Source: Paenibacillus sp. Root444D2
GTDB taxonomy: Bacteria; Bacillota; Bacilli; Paenibacillales; NBRC-103111
Length of the DNA: 64,000 nucleotides
Assembly (NCBI RefSeq): GCF_001426375.1
Contig: NZ_LMEO01000023.1
Span: 45,592-109,591, forward strand
Reading direction: 5' to 3'
The position numbers were made by a program, and so were the translations under genes. Below the pieces are notes generated by a model. It had not been told where the DNA came from. It saw only the letters and a program-made list of their open reading frames with translations, and ran no database searches. Shown piece by piece: positions 9,234 through 17,741 of this stretch. The stretch's first letter is position 1, and every line of letters starts with the position of its first letter.

Positions 9234-10352
9234 TTATCCATAACTATTCCCATCCCATTGATAGAAGGCAAGCATCTCGCTATCAATCTCGAGTCCAATT
9301 CCAGTGCCGCTTGGTATAGAGATTTCACTATTCGAAGGTTGAATTCCGATTAATTTTGTAAAAGGATTATCCATGACGTCCCATTCAAGAGGTTCGATTG
9401 AGTCTTCTCCCATCTTGCCCCAAGGCTCCAAACAAGCATGAGCGAAGATGGCGTATAGGCGTGATAATGCACCATCATAGGAATGTGGAGTTACGCGGGT
9501 CCCAAAGCTTCTAGCAAGGCTTAATGTTTCCCTGTAACCGTCAATACCAGCCACATGCAGAGTATCCGGCGTTATAAAGTCAAGAGCATATTGGAGAAAA
9601 ATAGGCATGAAATCTGCTGCTTTTTCGAGGTTCTCACCGCCGGCCAGCGGAGCAGACAAACGACTTCTTAGCCATACGTATTCAGTAATGCGACTGATCT
9701 CAAGCGGCTCTTCAAACCATAAAAAATTAGGCCACGTATCAAGCATAGACTGCCAGCGTAAAGCTGCAATTATGTCATAGCTTTGATTGGCGTCCAAAGC
9801 TAAACCAATCTTTTCTTGTAACAATGTCTGAACCATCTTTATATGTTGTTGATCCTCGTGGATTGATTTACCGCCTATTTTTACCTTAATTTTATCAAAT
9901 CCTTGATGGATTGCCTGCTCAATAGCTTTCAGGGAATGCTTTTGCCAATTTGCTTTATCTGAATAGGACTGAAACGAAGCATAGACGGGCACACTCTCTC
10001 GAAACTTCCCTCCCCAAAAGTCACACACGGATACATTGCATGTCTTGGCCATAATCTCTGTTAATGCCATACTAACAGCCGCAGATGAACGGGAATGCCA
10101 TTTTTTCAAGGTACGAACCAAGGTAATTCTGTCAGTAACTGACTTACCGATTAGATAGGGAATGATTCGTTCCTGAAAGCCTTTATGCAAGGTTGGCAGC
10201 CAATCGACGCATTCTCCCCAACCTTCGACACCTAAATCAGTCGTTATCCGAATCAGATAACAGGTTCGATACGTTTTTAAACCGTTGGCATCTCCGTATG
10301 GTTTAGGAAGATGATAAAAGAGTGGAAATGTTTCTATTTTACGAATCAGCAA
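9234..10352 (-). CDS. enolase-superfamily protein (mandelate racemase / muconate lactonizing enzyme family)
   Basis: About 372 aa. Catalytic-type motifs: KIKVKIG (Lys-x-Lys base), LDANQSYD (first metal Asp), WFEEPLE (second metal Glu), and a later LAGGENLEKAADF; the C-terminal region has VTPHSYDGAL. No ATG fits the N-terminus. The TTG at 10352 has AAAGGG 9 nt upstream; another in-frame TTG at 10370 lacks a ribosome binding site. It heads the operon with the TPP enzyme (33 nt gap) and the SDR, suggesting a small sugar-acid or dicarbonyl pathway. Substrate not inferable; a dehydratase or epimerase is typical. Confidence 0.85.
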   Translation of the reverse strand: MLIRKIETFPLFYHLPKPYGDANGLKTYRTCYLIRITTDLGVEGWGECVDWLPTLHKGFQERIIPYLIGKSVTDRITLVRTLKKWHSRSSAAVSMALTEIMAKTCNVSVCDFWGGKFRESVPVYASFQSYSDKANWQKHSLKAIEQAIHQGFDKIKVKIGGKSIHEDQQHIKMVQTLLQEKIGLALDANQSYDIIAALRWQSMLDTWPNFLWFEEPLEISRITEYVWLRSRLSAPLAGGENLEKAADFMPIFLQYALDFITPDTLHVAGIDGYRETLSLARSFGTRVTPHSYDGALSRLYAIFAHACLEPWGKMGEDSIEPLEWDVMDNPFTKLIGIQPSNSEISIPSGTGIGLEIDSEMLAFYQWDGNSYG

Positions 10353-10532
10353 GGAGATATACCCTTTCAAATTATGATGTGTTTACAAGTAGGATTTATT
10401 AAAAAAGGGATAAATATACAATAAATTAAAGTTACGTCCATAGAGACATAGCCTTTGTTAATATATGTAATAATTTCTCGAGAAGCAGGAAATAATTAGT
10501 TGCAATATATTGTTTATGAAAAGAGGTATAGC

Positions 10533-10931
10533 ATGAATTGGCACAATTGGTCCATTGATCGGACGCTCATTCTTTTTGTCGGTTTGGCATTTCTAGCTCT
10601 TGGTATCCAAGTGACGATGTTTCATTATCGGCAAAATTTTCACAATAAAGCTATGTGGGTACCTGTCATTTCAGCTCCCATTTTTTTTATAGCGGGTATC
10701 ATTTTGGCCTGGTATAACGTTTATTGGCTGCGTAATTTATTTCAGGTTCTAATGTGGCTGGGCGTTTTGTTCGGTCTGGTTGGTTTCTATTTCCATTTTC
10801 GGGGAGTAGGTGTTCGGGTTGGAGGATGGGCTTTGCGCAACTTTCTCATCGGCCCGCCAATCATACTTCCTTTATTGTTCTCCGCTATGAGTGTTCTCGG
10901 TTTGATCGCCATATATTGGGAGGTAAGGTGA
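10533..10931 (+). CDS. small four-helix membrane protein, unrecognised
   Basis: 132 aa from ATG 10533 (AAAGAGG upstream); the frame also holds a TTG at 10500 without support. Four hydrophobic segments: about residues 8-30, 42-62, 66-90 and 105-128. The first loop carries HYRQNFHNKAMW. It is 4 nt from the next small gene, which is coupled to the GMC oxidoreductase, so the three likely work together, perhaps as membrane anchor or electron-transfer partner of the dehydrogenase. No family could be named. Confidence 0.7.
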   Translation: MNWHNWSIDRTLILFVGLAFLALGIQVTMFHYRQNFHNKAMWVPVISAPIFFIAGIILAWYNVYWLRNLFQVLMWLGVLFGLVGFYFHFRGVGVRVGGWALRNFLIGPPIILPLLFSAMSVLGLIAIYWEVR

Positions 10932-10935
10932 TTCT

Positions 10936-11115
10936 ATGCTAACGAGTAGCTACTACCCCTCTTACGATGTCATGAATGAGTTAGATGAGTGCGATGACCA
11001 TACCCAACGGGTGGTTTGGTCTGAAATTGGTTATGCAGGTCCGGCTTATCCGCGTGGATACGTACGTACACAGCTGGGGCAATTGGATCCATGGGAGGCG
11101 CAACCGAAACAATGA
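10936..11115 (+). CDS. 59-aa hypothetical protein coupled to a GMC oxidoreductase
   Basis: 59 aa, acidic then Tyr/Pro/Gly-rich, with a start MLTSSYYPSYDVMNELDE and a single Cys; no membrane segment. It begins 4 nt after the 4-TM gene with GGAGGTAAGGTG upstream, and its TGA overlaps the ATGATG start of the GMC oxidoreductase, which argues that it is translated. No family recognised; possibly an accessory subunit of the oxidoreductase. Confidence 0.6.
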   Translation: MLTSSYYPSYDVMNELDECDDHTQRVVWSEIGYAGPAYPRGYVRTQLGQLDPWEAQPKQ

Positions 11116-12704
11116 TGAAACGAAAATATGGAAATGAAGAAGTAGATGTAGTTATAGTTGGGGCAGGGGCAGCCGGAGGTGTACTCGCCAAAGAATTGAG
11201 CGAAGCAGGAATGAGCGTGGTAGTCCTGGATGCAGGTCCCTTCCGTGATACTCAAAAAGATTTAGCAAGTGATGAGCTTACCATGCAAAACTTAGGGTGG
11301 CAGGATACTCGAATCGTGGATGGAAGCAACCCGTTAACGATGGGACACAACAATTCCGGCCGGGGTATCGGTGGAGGGACGGTGCATTTTACGGCTGTCT
11401 TTTTACGATTTCATGACGCTGATTTTAAAGCGAGAACAATGGATGGAGTCGCAGAAGATTGGCCGATTAGCTATGAGGATTTAGAGCCTTTCTATGCCAG
11501 GGTCGAAAAGGATATTGCCGTATCTGGGCCTAAGCACTTTCCATGGGGAAATTACCGCGGCCCCTATCCTTATCCCGAAAGGGAGCCTCTTAGTCCAAAC
11601 GCGTATATGTTTATGAACGGTTGTGAAAAGCTTGGGATCCGTTCGTCTGTAGCTCCACTTGCTATACTATCCGCACCATTCGAAGGCCGTCCCCCATGTA
11701 TCAATCGAGGCTTCTGCAATCAAGGGTGTATGCCCGATGCTAAATTCAGCACCCTCATCGTACATATTCCTAAAGCAATCAAAGCTGGAGCAGAAGTATT
11801 AGCCGATTGCATGGTGACGCAGGTGTTAATGGGAAAAGACGGGGTGGCGAAAGGCATCGCCTTCGTACATGACGGAAGAACTTATGAGCAAAAAGCTAAA
11901 ATCGTGATTTTGTCTGCCTATGTTGTAGAAACGCCACGTTTACTTCTTAACTCTGCAAATTCTCAGTATCCGGATGGGCTAGCCAATAGCAGCGGTTGGG
12001 TTGGGAAATCTATTATGGTTCACAGCTCTCAAGACGTTTATGCCAGATTTGAGGAAGAAATCAGGCTGTATAAGGGTACACCCGTATTAGCTACAACACA
12101 AGATTTCTACCGTACTGATTCCAAAAACAACTTTGCTCGTGGATATACCCTTCATTCTCATGGAGCGAGACCGGTCGAGTTTTCGAAAGGCATTTCGCAA
12201 GCGGAAGGTGGACCCGTGTGGGGTGAGCGTCTCAGGGAGGCGATGTTGAATTATAATTACTACGGAAGAGTTACTTTGGTCGGCGAAGTACTTCCGAGTC
12301 CAATGAACCGGGTCACGTTGGTGGATGAAAAAGACGAATATGGATTGCCGCGTGCAAAAGTAACATTCAGCTATGGCGATAACGATCAGAAACTCATTGA
12401 TCATGCGGTCGGCAATATGAGTACAATACTCGAGGCGGCAGGTGGGAAAGTCGAATACGTAGTTCCCGACACCGCTCATATGATGGGGGGCTGCCGTATG
12501 GGGAATGACCCCAAATCTTCAGTGGTCAATTCTTTTGGACAAACCCATGACATTCCTAACTTGTTTATATGCGATGCGAGTATTTTTGTAACATCGGGCG
12601 CTGGCAATCCAACCAATACGGTTATGTCACTTGCCTTAAGAACTGCGGAATATATAAAGGAGAAAGCAAAAAAGTTTGAATTGTTGGGCTCGAGGTCGGT
12701 TTAG
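11112..12704 (+). CDS. GMC-family oxidoreductase (glucose/choline/gluconate dehydrogenase-like flavoprotein)
   Basis: 530 aa. N-terminal FAD Rossmann motif VVIVGAGAAGGVLAKELSEAG with LDAG at strand two; GHNNSGRGIGGGT FAD loop; a FxxxxxCxGCMPD-like stretch, CINRGFCNQGCMPDAK; C-terminal catalytic region HMMGGCRMG and FICDASIFVTSGAGNPTNTVM. This layout is that of the gluconate 2-dehydrogenase / GMC class. Start 11112 forms an ATGA overlap with the 59-aa gene; an upstream in-frame ATG at 11091 is possible. It probably oxidises a sugar or alcohol and passes electrons to a membrane carrier, in line with the 4-TM protein upstream. No twin-arginine signal is visible. Confidence 0.88.
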   Translation: MMKRKYGNEEVDVVIVGAGAAGGVLAKELSEAGMSVVVLDAGPFRDTQKDLASDELTMQNLGWQDTRIVDGSNPLTMGHNNSGRGIGGGTVHFTAVFLRFHDADFKARTMDGVAEDWPISYEDLEPFYARVEKDIAVSGPKHFPWGNYRGPYPYPEREPLSPNAYMFMNGCEKLGIRSSVAPLAILSAPFEGRPPCINRGFCNQGCMPDAKFSTLIVHIPKAIKAGAEVLADCMVTQVLMGKDGVAKGIAFVHDGRTYEQKAKIVILSAYVVETPRLLLNSANSQYPDGLANSSGWVGKSIMVHSSQDVYARFEEEIRLYKGTPVLATTQDFYRTDSKNNFARGYTLHSHGARPVEFSKGISQAEGGPVWGERLREAMLNYNYYGRVTLVGEVLPSPMNRVTLVDEKDEYGLPRAKVTFSYGDNDQKLIDHAVGNMSTILEAAGGKVEYVVPDTAHMMGGCRMGNDPKSSVVNSFGQTHDIPNLFICDASIFVTSGAGNPTNTVMSLALRTAEYIKEKAKKFELLGSRSV

Positions 12705-12755
12705 CCGACCTCCTTACAGATGCCTAAGTAAATAAACAGATGGGTAAAAATTGAA

Positions 12756-13772
12756 ATGAAACTTCAAATAAAATTTTTTATTCAAGATACAGGCTTGATA
12801 TGGAAAACCCCACTAGCAGCTGCACTCTCATGGGAGTTAGCTAAATGGGCTGGATCGAATCATCCCTATCTGGCTCCGCTTACAGTGATACTATGCATTC
12901 AGATAACAGTTAGAAAATCCATTCAATTTGCTTGGCAGCGCATTTATGGTACGATTGTCGGCGTTGCACTAACTTCCTCATTAGTACCTTTTTTGGGGTT
13001 AACTGGCTGGAGCATTGGACTTATGATCCTTTTGGGATCGGTTTTCGTCAAGTTATTGAAATTAGATAATGTTGTTATGAGTCAAGTTACTCTTAGCGTT
13101 CTGCTAGTCATGTACTTTCAAAGTAAGATGCCTACTTATCCTTTTGATCGCATTCGTGATACGGTTATCGGAGCTGCAACTGCGTTACTAATCCACGTAC
13201 TCATATTCCCTCCCGATTCCGTTAGGAAAGCTAAAAACCATATGAGCAAATTTGCGGACCATTTAACTATGTCCTTTTTCAAGACTGCTCAATGGGTCGA
13301 AGCCGGTTGCTCCTTGATGGAATCACGTGACATGAACAAAGAAATTCAACAGTTATTCCAAGAACTGCATCAAGCTACGACCGAGATGGATAAGGCGAAT
13401 CAAAGTCTAATTTATAATCTTTTCGCTTCATAAAAACGTGTTACTTTAAGGCGAAAAACTCAGCATTTGCAACAACTCCGGCTATGCTTTGCCAATCTCA
13501 CAGACATGATACGGATTTTTACGGAATGGTCCGAAAGTAAGCACTGGACGGCGGAGGATCAAAAGATTTGGGCTGATCATTTAAATACGATTGCCTTGTA
13601 TATGAAAGAATGGAATTTACCTCTCAATAACCTAACCAATTCCAACCTCGTTAGTACTCCTGTCCCCAATATCAAAGCACCAGTCACTCTAGAGAAATAT
13701 CAGTATCCTCTTACTTTATATATTAATGCTAATCAGATTATTCAAGATCTCCAAAAGTTCAGCAATAAGTGA
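12756..13772 (+). pseudogene. FUSC/aromatic-acid exporter family protein interrupted by an in-frame TAA
   Basis: Codons 1-225 encode an N-terminal membrane domain with several helices (LAPLTVILCIQITVRKS, IYGTIVGVALTSSL) typical of the ArAE/FUSC exporters. A TAA at 13431-13433 stops it, but the same frame continues without shift to 13772 (KRVTLRRKTQHLQQLRL, then a helical region with TEWSESKHWT), which is the expected cytoplasmic C-terminal half. The reconstructed length, 338 codons including the stop, fits the family. A single base change explains it. It may be a pseudogene, an assembly error or give a 225-aa truncated product. Confidence 0.75.
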
Positions 13773-13872
13773 CTCAAGGATACCGAGAATAATTCTTCAC
13801 TTACGCGGATGCCTATGTCAAATCCCTTTTAACCTTCATAGTGTGAGTAAACGGAGGTAAAGGAGTTAAGAC

Positions 13873-14262
13873 ATGAATAAGATACCTGTATCAGGTTTTG
13901 TATTTCACTCAAACGACTCATTATCAGATCATTCGCATGGATTGTATATTACTTCTTGGGATGGCAGGCCATACTTGCATCGGCATATGTTTTCTGGAAT
14001 TACTTCATTAAATGATGGGCATGTACACGAATACGTTGGCATAACTGAGCCAGCTCCGACAGGCGTCCCTCACTTTCATCGTTATCATACTGTTACTTCT
14101 ATGAATGACGGTCACACTCATAGTATTGAAGGAACAACAGGTCCAGCAATCGATCTTCCCACTGGAGGGCATGTTCATTATTTTGAAGGATTTACAACGA
14201 TAAATGGCATGCATCCACATACTCATCATTATAAAGGAACCACAGGAAATGAAGTTGGTTAG
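13873..14262 (+). CDS. ymaF: YmaF-family histidine-rich protein
   Basis: 129 aa. About five repeats of a short unit of the form DGH-x-H-x(2-4)-G-x-T (for example LNDGHVHEYVGIT, MNDGHTHSIEGTT, GGHVHYFEGFTT), characteristic of B. subtilis YmaF. The many His-x-His pairs suggest metal binding; function is unknown. GGAGGTAAAGGAG precedes the ATG. Stands alone between the broken exporter and a terminator. Confidence 0.88.
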   Translation: MNKIPVSGFVFHSNDSLSDHSHGLYITSWDGRPYLHRHMFSGITSLNDGHVHEYVGITEPAPTGVPHFHRYHTVTSMNDGHTHSIEGTTGPAIDLPTGGHVHYFEGFTTINGMHPHTHHYKGTTGNEVG

Positions 14263-14271
14263 GCTATTAAG

Positions 14272-14308
14272 AGAACTTTCCTATGTATTTAGGGAAAGTT
14301 CTTTTTTG
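14272..14308 (+). terminator. rho-independent terminator after ymaF
   Basis: Perfect 10-bp stem AGAACTTTCC / GGAAAGTTCT with an 11-nt loop, followed by TTTTTG, directly after the ymaF stop. Confidence 0.85.
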
Positions 14309-14399
14309 ATTTTTAATGAAAATTTTATTTTTAACCCCATTTCTTTTTAAATAGTTTTCCTTATCCTAGAGTAAATGAATGGCTAGGAGGAAACTAAGG

Positions 14400-15257
14400 A
14401 TGAAGAAGTGGTTTTTTTGGTTCATTATACTATTACTGCTTGGTTATGGAGTTGCTCAACATAAACTGCAAGTTGTTAACGAGAAACCACTGGAAGAAGC
14501 CAATCAAGCTCAAAAGGTGACTCCTCAAATGAAAGAACTTAAAGTAACAAAAGATCAGATTTATAAAGGCAATTTGTTGTTAGTCAATAAGGATCATCCT
14601 GTACCCCCAGGTGGCGAAGAGTCCGAAGCGGTCAATCTGTCTCAACATAAGGAACTGCTGAATGGATTCATTGTGCTGGATAAAACGATTCGGTTGTCGC
14701 CAGACTTGGTGCGAAAATTTACAGAAATGATAGGAGCTGCAGAAAAGGATGGGGTTAGCCGATTTTTAATCAGCAGCGGTTATCGGGACAATAAAGAACA
14801 AAATAAACTCTATCAACAAATGGGTGCTAAATATGCGTTGCCAGCAGGCTATAGCGAACACAATTTAGGTTTATCGCTGGATATTGGATCTACACAATCG
14901 GAGATGAGTCAAGCACCTGAAGGAAAGTGGCTGAAAAAAAACGCATCGAGATACGGCTTTATCTTGCGTTATCCGGCTGATAAAACTGCAATTACAGGTA
15001 TTCAATTTGAGCCCTGGCATTTCCGCTATGTTGGTTTGCCGCACAGTGCAATTATGCAGGAAAATAATTTTGTCCTAGAACAATATTTGGACTTCTTGAA
15101 AGAAAAGAAGACCATTAAGACTATTGTAGATCGTCAAACCTATGAGATCTCCTACTATCCTGTCTCCAAAAATACAACTATCCTTGTACCAGCGAATGGT
15201 CGCTATCAGATATCAGGCAACAATACGGACGGTATCATTGTGACCGTGTATTCATGA
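14400..15257 (+). CDS. vanY: VanY-like D-Ala-D-Ala carboxypeptidase (peptidase M15)
   Basis: 285 aa from ATG 14400 with AGGAGG 8 nt upstream. One N-terminal membrane anchor, residues 4-20, with catalytic domain outside. M15B motifs: ISSGYRDNKEQ, SEHNLGLSLDIG (zinc His and Asp) and EPWHFRYVG (zinc His). VanY enzymes remove the terminal D-Ala from peptidoglycan precursors, lowering vancomycin-binding targets. It is the first of four genes in the order VanY-VanZ-VanR-VanS. The resistance role is an inference: no VanHAX ligase genes are present, so it may serve normal wall remodelling. Confidence 0.82.
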   Translation: MKKWFFWFIILLLLGYGVAQHKLQVVNEKPLEEANQAQKVTPQMKELKVTKDQIYKGNLLLVNKDHPVPPGGEESEAVNLSQHKELLNGFIVLDKTIRLSPDLVRKFTEMIGAAEKDGVSRFLISSGYRDNKEQNKLYQQMGAKYALPAGYSEHNLGLSLDIGSTQSEMSQAPEGKWLKKNASRYGFILRYPADKTAITGIQFEPWHFRYVGLPHSAIMQENNFVLEQYLDFLKEKKTIKTIVDRQTYEISYYPVSKNTTILVPANGRYQISGNNTDGIIVTVYS

Positions 15258-15294
15258 TCAGGGCTTATGAGACTCAAGAAGGCGAGAATGGCGT

Positions 15295-15888
15295 ATGAAA
15301 CATAAGATAATGTTGAAAGATATTACAATTCAAGTACTGTTTACCCTGTATGTGTACATTTTGTTCAAAATTATTCTATTTAAGTTTGGCTCGATCGACA
15401 TGTCATTTCTCTGGCATCAGCTTAGGTTGAATCTGTGGAACACGGATCATATGAGCAGGCAAATCCAAAAAGGAAATCTGGTTCCCTTTAAAGAAATATC
15501 CGGAACCATTCATGATATCTCGAGTCATGGTCTAATTAACCTGGTTGGGAATTTTACGATATTCATACCGTACGGTATTTTTCTTGGTTTAATGTTAAGA
15601 AACAAAAAGATATCATGTATGGATGCGTTCATTCTTTCTTTAGGTTTAAGTCTAATCCTGGAGTTAGCGCAGGCCTTTTTCTCTATTGGACGTTATGATG
15701 TAGATGATCTTATACTAAATTCAAGTGGGGGCTTGATCGGTTTCATTACTTTCAAATTATTCGCTATGTTAATTAATACATCAAGTGCTACCAAGCAAGA
15801 GGTAGCCCCATCTGATACAATAAAAGCGATACTAAGGTCATACAGGGGTGGAACGAATGAAGTCGATCACAATTCTGATAGCGGATGA
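15295..15888 (+). CDS. vanZ: VanZ-family membrane protein
   Basis: 197 aa. Hydrophobic segments near residues 10-30, 79-97, 107-125 and 139-158. VanZ hallmarks: GNLVPFKEI, LVGNFTIFIPYGIFLG, ILELAQ, and RYDVDDLILNSSGGLIG. VanZ confers low-level teicoplanin resistance by an unclear mechanism. An AAGG lies before the ATG. Its last 32 nt overlap the response-regulator start, implying translational coupling. Confidence 0.85.
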   Translation: MKHKIMLKDITIQVLFTLYVYILFKIILFKFGSIDMSFLWHQLRLNLWNTDHMSRQIQKGNLVPFKEISGTIHDISSHGLINLVGNFTIFIPYGIFLGLMLRNKKISCMDAFILSLGLSLILELAQAFFSIGRYDVDDLILNSSGGLIGFITFKLFAMLINTSSATKQEVAPSDTIKAILRSYRGGTNEVDHNSDSG

Positions 15889-16552
15889 TGAGGTAGAAAT
15901 TGCCGATCTGATTGAGTTGCATTTAAAAAAAGAGGGTTACCGCTGCATTAAAGTTGCTAATGGGCAGGAAGCCATTACTGCTGTTCAGACGCATTCCATT
16001 GATTTGGCGATTTTAGATATTATGATGCCCAAACTGAACGGCTATGAAGCAACAAGGCAAATTCGAATTCAGCATCATCTGCCTATCATTTTTTTAAGCG
16101 CCAAAGCGACCGACCTTGATAAGATTACAGGACTAGTAAATGGAGCGGATGATTATGTAACCAAACCGTTCAACCCGATGGAATTGGTCGCTCGCGTGAA
16201 TGCCCAGCTGAGGCGTTCCACGCAGTTGAATCAGCCTCCAGCAGCAAACAAGTCAGTTTTGGAAGCGGGTGGAATGGTCATTTATCCTGAACAACGCACC
16301 GTTAGCCTCTATGGTGAAACGATTGAGATAACTCCGAAAGAGTTTGATATTCTGTATCTACTGGCCAGTTATCCGAAGAAAGTCTTTAGCGCGGAAAATA
16401 TTTTTCAGCAGGTGTGGGGCGATACCTATTATGAAGGCAGCAATACGGTCATGGTGCATATTCGTACTTTACGGAAGAAGCTTGGAGAAGACGTTCATAA
16501 AAACAAATTGATCAAAACAGTTTGGGGCGTGGGGTATACATTCAATGGCTGA
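15857..16552 (+). CDS. VanR-like OmpR-family response regulator
   Basis: 231 aa. Receiver domain 1-120 with DDE acidic pocket, phospho-Asp in LAILDIMMP, and Lys in YVTKPFNPMEL; C-terminal OmpR winged helix with ITPKEFDILYLLASYPKKVFS and VMVHIRTLRKKLGED. Start chosen at ATG 15857 behind GGGGTGG; a GTG 9 nt upstream is in frame. It overlaps both vanZ and the kinase gene. Sequence resembles VanR of glycopeptide-resistance operons (DDEVEIADLIELHLKKEGY). Confidence 0.88.
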   Translation: MKSITILIADDEVEIADLIELHLKKEGYRCIKVANGQEAITAVQTHSIDLAILDIMMPKLNGYEATRQIRIQHHLPIIFLSAKATDLDKITGLVNGADDYVTKPFNPMELVARVNAQLRRSTQLNQPPAANKSVLEAGGMVIYPEQRTVSLYGETIEITPKEFDILYLLASYPKKVFSAENIFQQVWGDTYYEGSNTVMVHIRTLRKKLGEDVHKNKLIKTVWGVGYTFNG

Positions 16553-17654
16553 AATGATCCGAAGCTTTCGATTTAAAATGATTCAACTCTTTGGTTTAAG
16601 CATGCTTTTCTCCGCTGCCATTACCTATATGATCTATAAAGCCCTCCAACTCTATTATTATACGACCAAGTGGGAAAATCCATTGACCAAAATCCGGTTT
16701 ATGATAAGAGAAATTGGGGATATTAACTTCTTTTTGCTTATTTTCATTCCTCTCTCGATTTTGTTTTTCTTTCTTCTTACCAATAGATACGCCGCTTATT
16801 TTAATGAAATATCCAACGGAATAAAACAGCTCGCGAATGGCGACTTCAACAATCGTATACTTATTCCATCCAAAGATGAATTCGGGGATATTGCGAGAGA
16901 TATCAACCTGGCAAGTGAAAAGTTGCAGCAAGCTTTGGAGAGAGGAGACTTTGCAGAAAACAGCAAGGAACAATTGGTTTTGAATTTGGCTCATGATTTG
17001 CGTACGCCGCTGACCTCCGTTTTAGGTTATTTGGATTTCATTCTTCAGGACGATCAGCTGACTGCAGACCAAATCAAGCACTATACGAGCATTGCTTATA
17101 CCAAGTCTCAACGTTTAGAAAAGCTCATTGACGAGCTATTCGAAATCACTCGAATGAACTATGGCAAGCTTACCATTGAAAAAAAGCAAATCGATCTGAG
17201 TGAGCTGCTCATCCAGTTAAACGAGGAGTTATACCCTGCCTTTGAGAAAAATAATGTAACAACCCGTTTGAATGTGACTCCGCATTTGACTGTTTGGGGT
17301 GACGGTGAGCTGTTGGCACGCGTATTTGAAAATCTGTTGACGAATGCCATTCGCTATGGAAAAGATGGTCAGTTTATTGATATTCATTGCCATATTGACG
17401 CAGAAGATGTGGTGATTCAAGTGGTTAATTATGGGGATTGCATTCCTCCGGAAGAGCTGCCGCATATCTTCGATATGTTTTTTACCGGCGATCAAGCGCG
17501 AACACATCGTGAGGGGAGCACTGGCCTTGGCTTATCCATAGCAAAGAACATTGTTGCCCAGCATCAAGGCACAATTTCTGCCCAGAGCAGTTTAATTCGT
17601 ACGATTTTTGAAGTCCGTTTCCCACAAAAAGTGGCATCCGAAGGTCTCGGTTAA
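16545..17654 (+). CDS. VanS-like sensor histidine kinase
   Basis: 369 aa. Two transmembrane helices (about 18-37 and 57-77), separated by a very short external loop, then HAMP, HisKA with NLAHDLRTPLTSVLGYL (His motif) and HATPase with NLLTNAIRYG, GDGELLARV and GSTGLGLSIAKNIV. The small extracellular part resembles VanS and suggests sensing at the membrane. It overlaps the regulator gene by 8 nt. With vanY and vanZ upstream it forms a cell-wall-related signalling module. Confidence 0.87.
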   Translation: MAEMIRSFRFKMIQLFGLSMLFSAAITYMIYKALQLYYYTTKWENPLTKIRFMIREIGDINFFLLIFIPLSILFFFLLTNRYAAYFNEISNGIKQLANGDFNNRILIPSKDEFGDIARDINLASEKLQQALERGDFAENSKEQLVLNLAHDLRTPLTSVLGYLDFILQDDQLTADQIKHYTSIAYTKSQRLEKLIDELFEITRMNYGKLTIEKKQIDLSELLIQLNEELYPAFEKNNVTTRLNVTPHLTVWGDGELLARVFENLLTNAIRYGKDGQFIDIHCHIDAEDVVIQVVNYGDCIPPEELPHIFDMFFTGDQARTHREGSTGLGLSIAKNIVAQHQGTISAQSSLIRTIFEVRFPQKVASEGLG

Positions 17655-17741
17655 CTATTGTGCCGACATGTCATGAAAACTTTCACTCCATGATCTGTGG
17701 AGGGGCTGGTATATTTGTATGATAGGGAGGGGAGAACCTTT

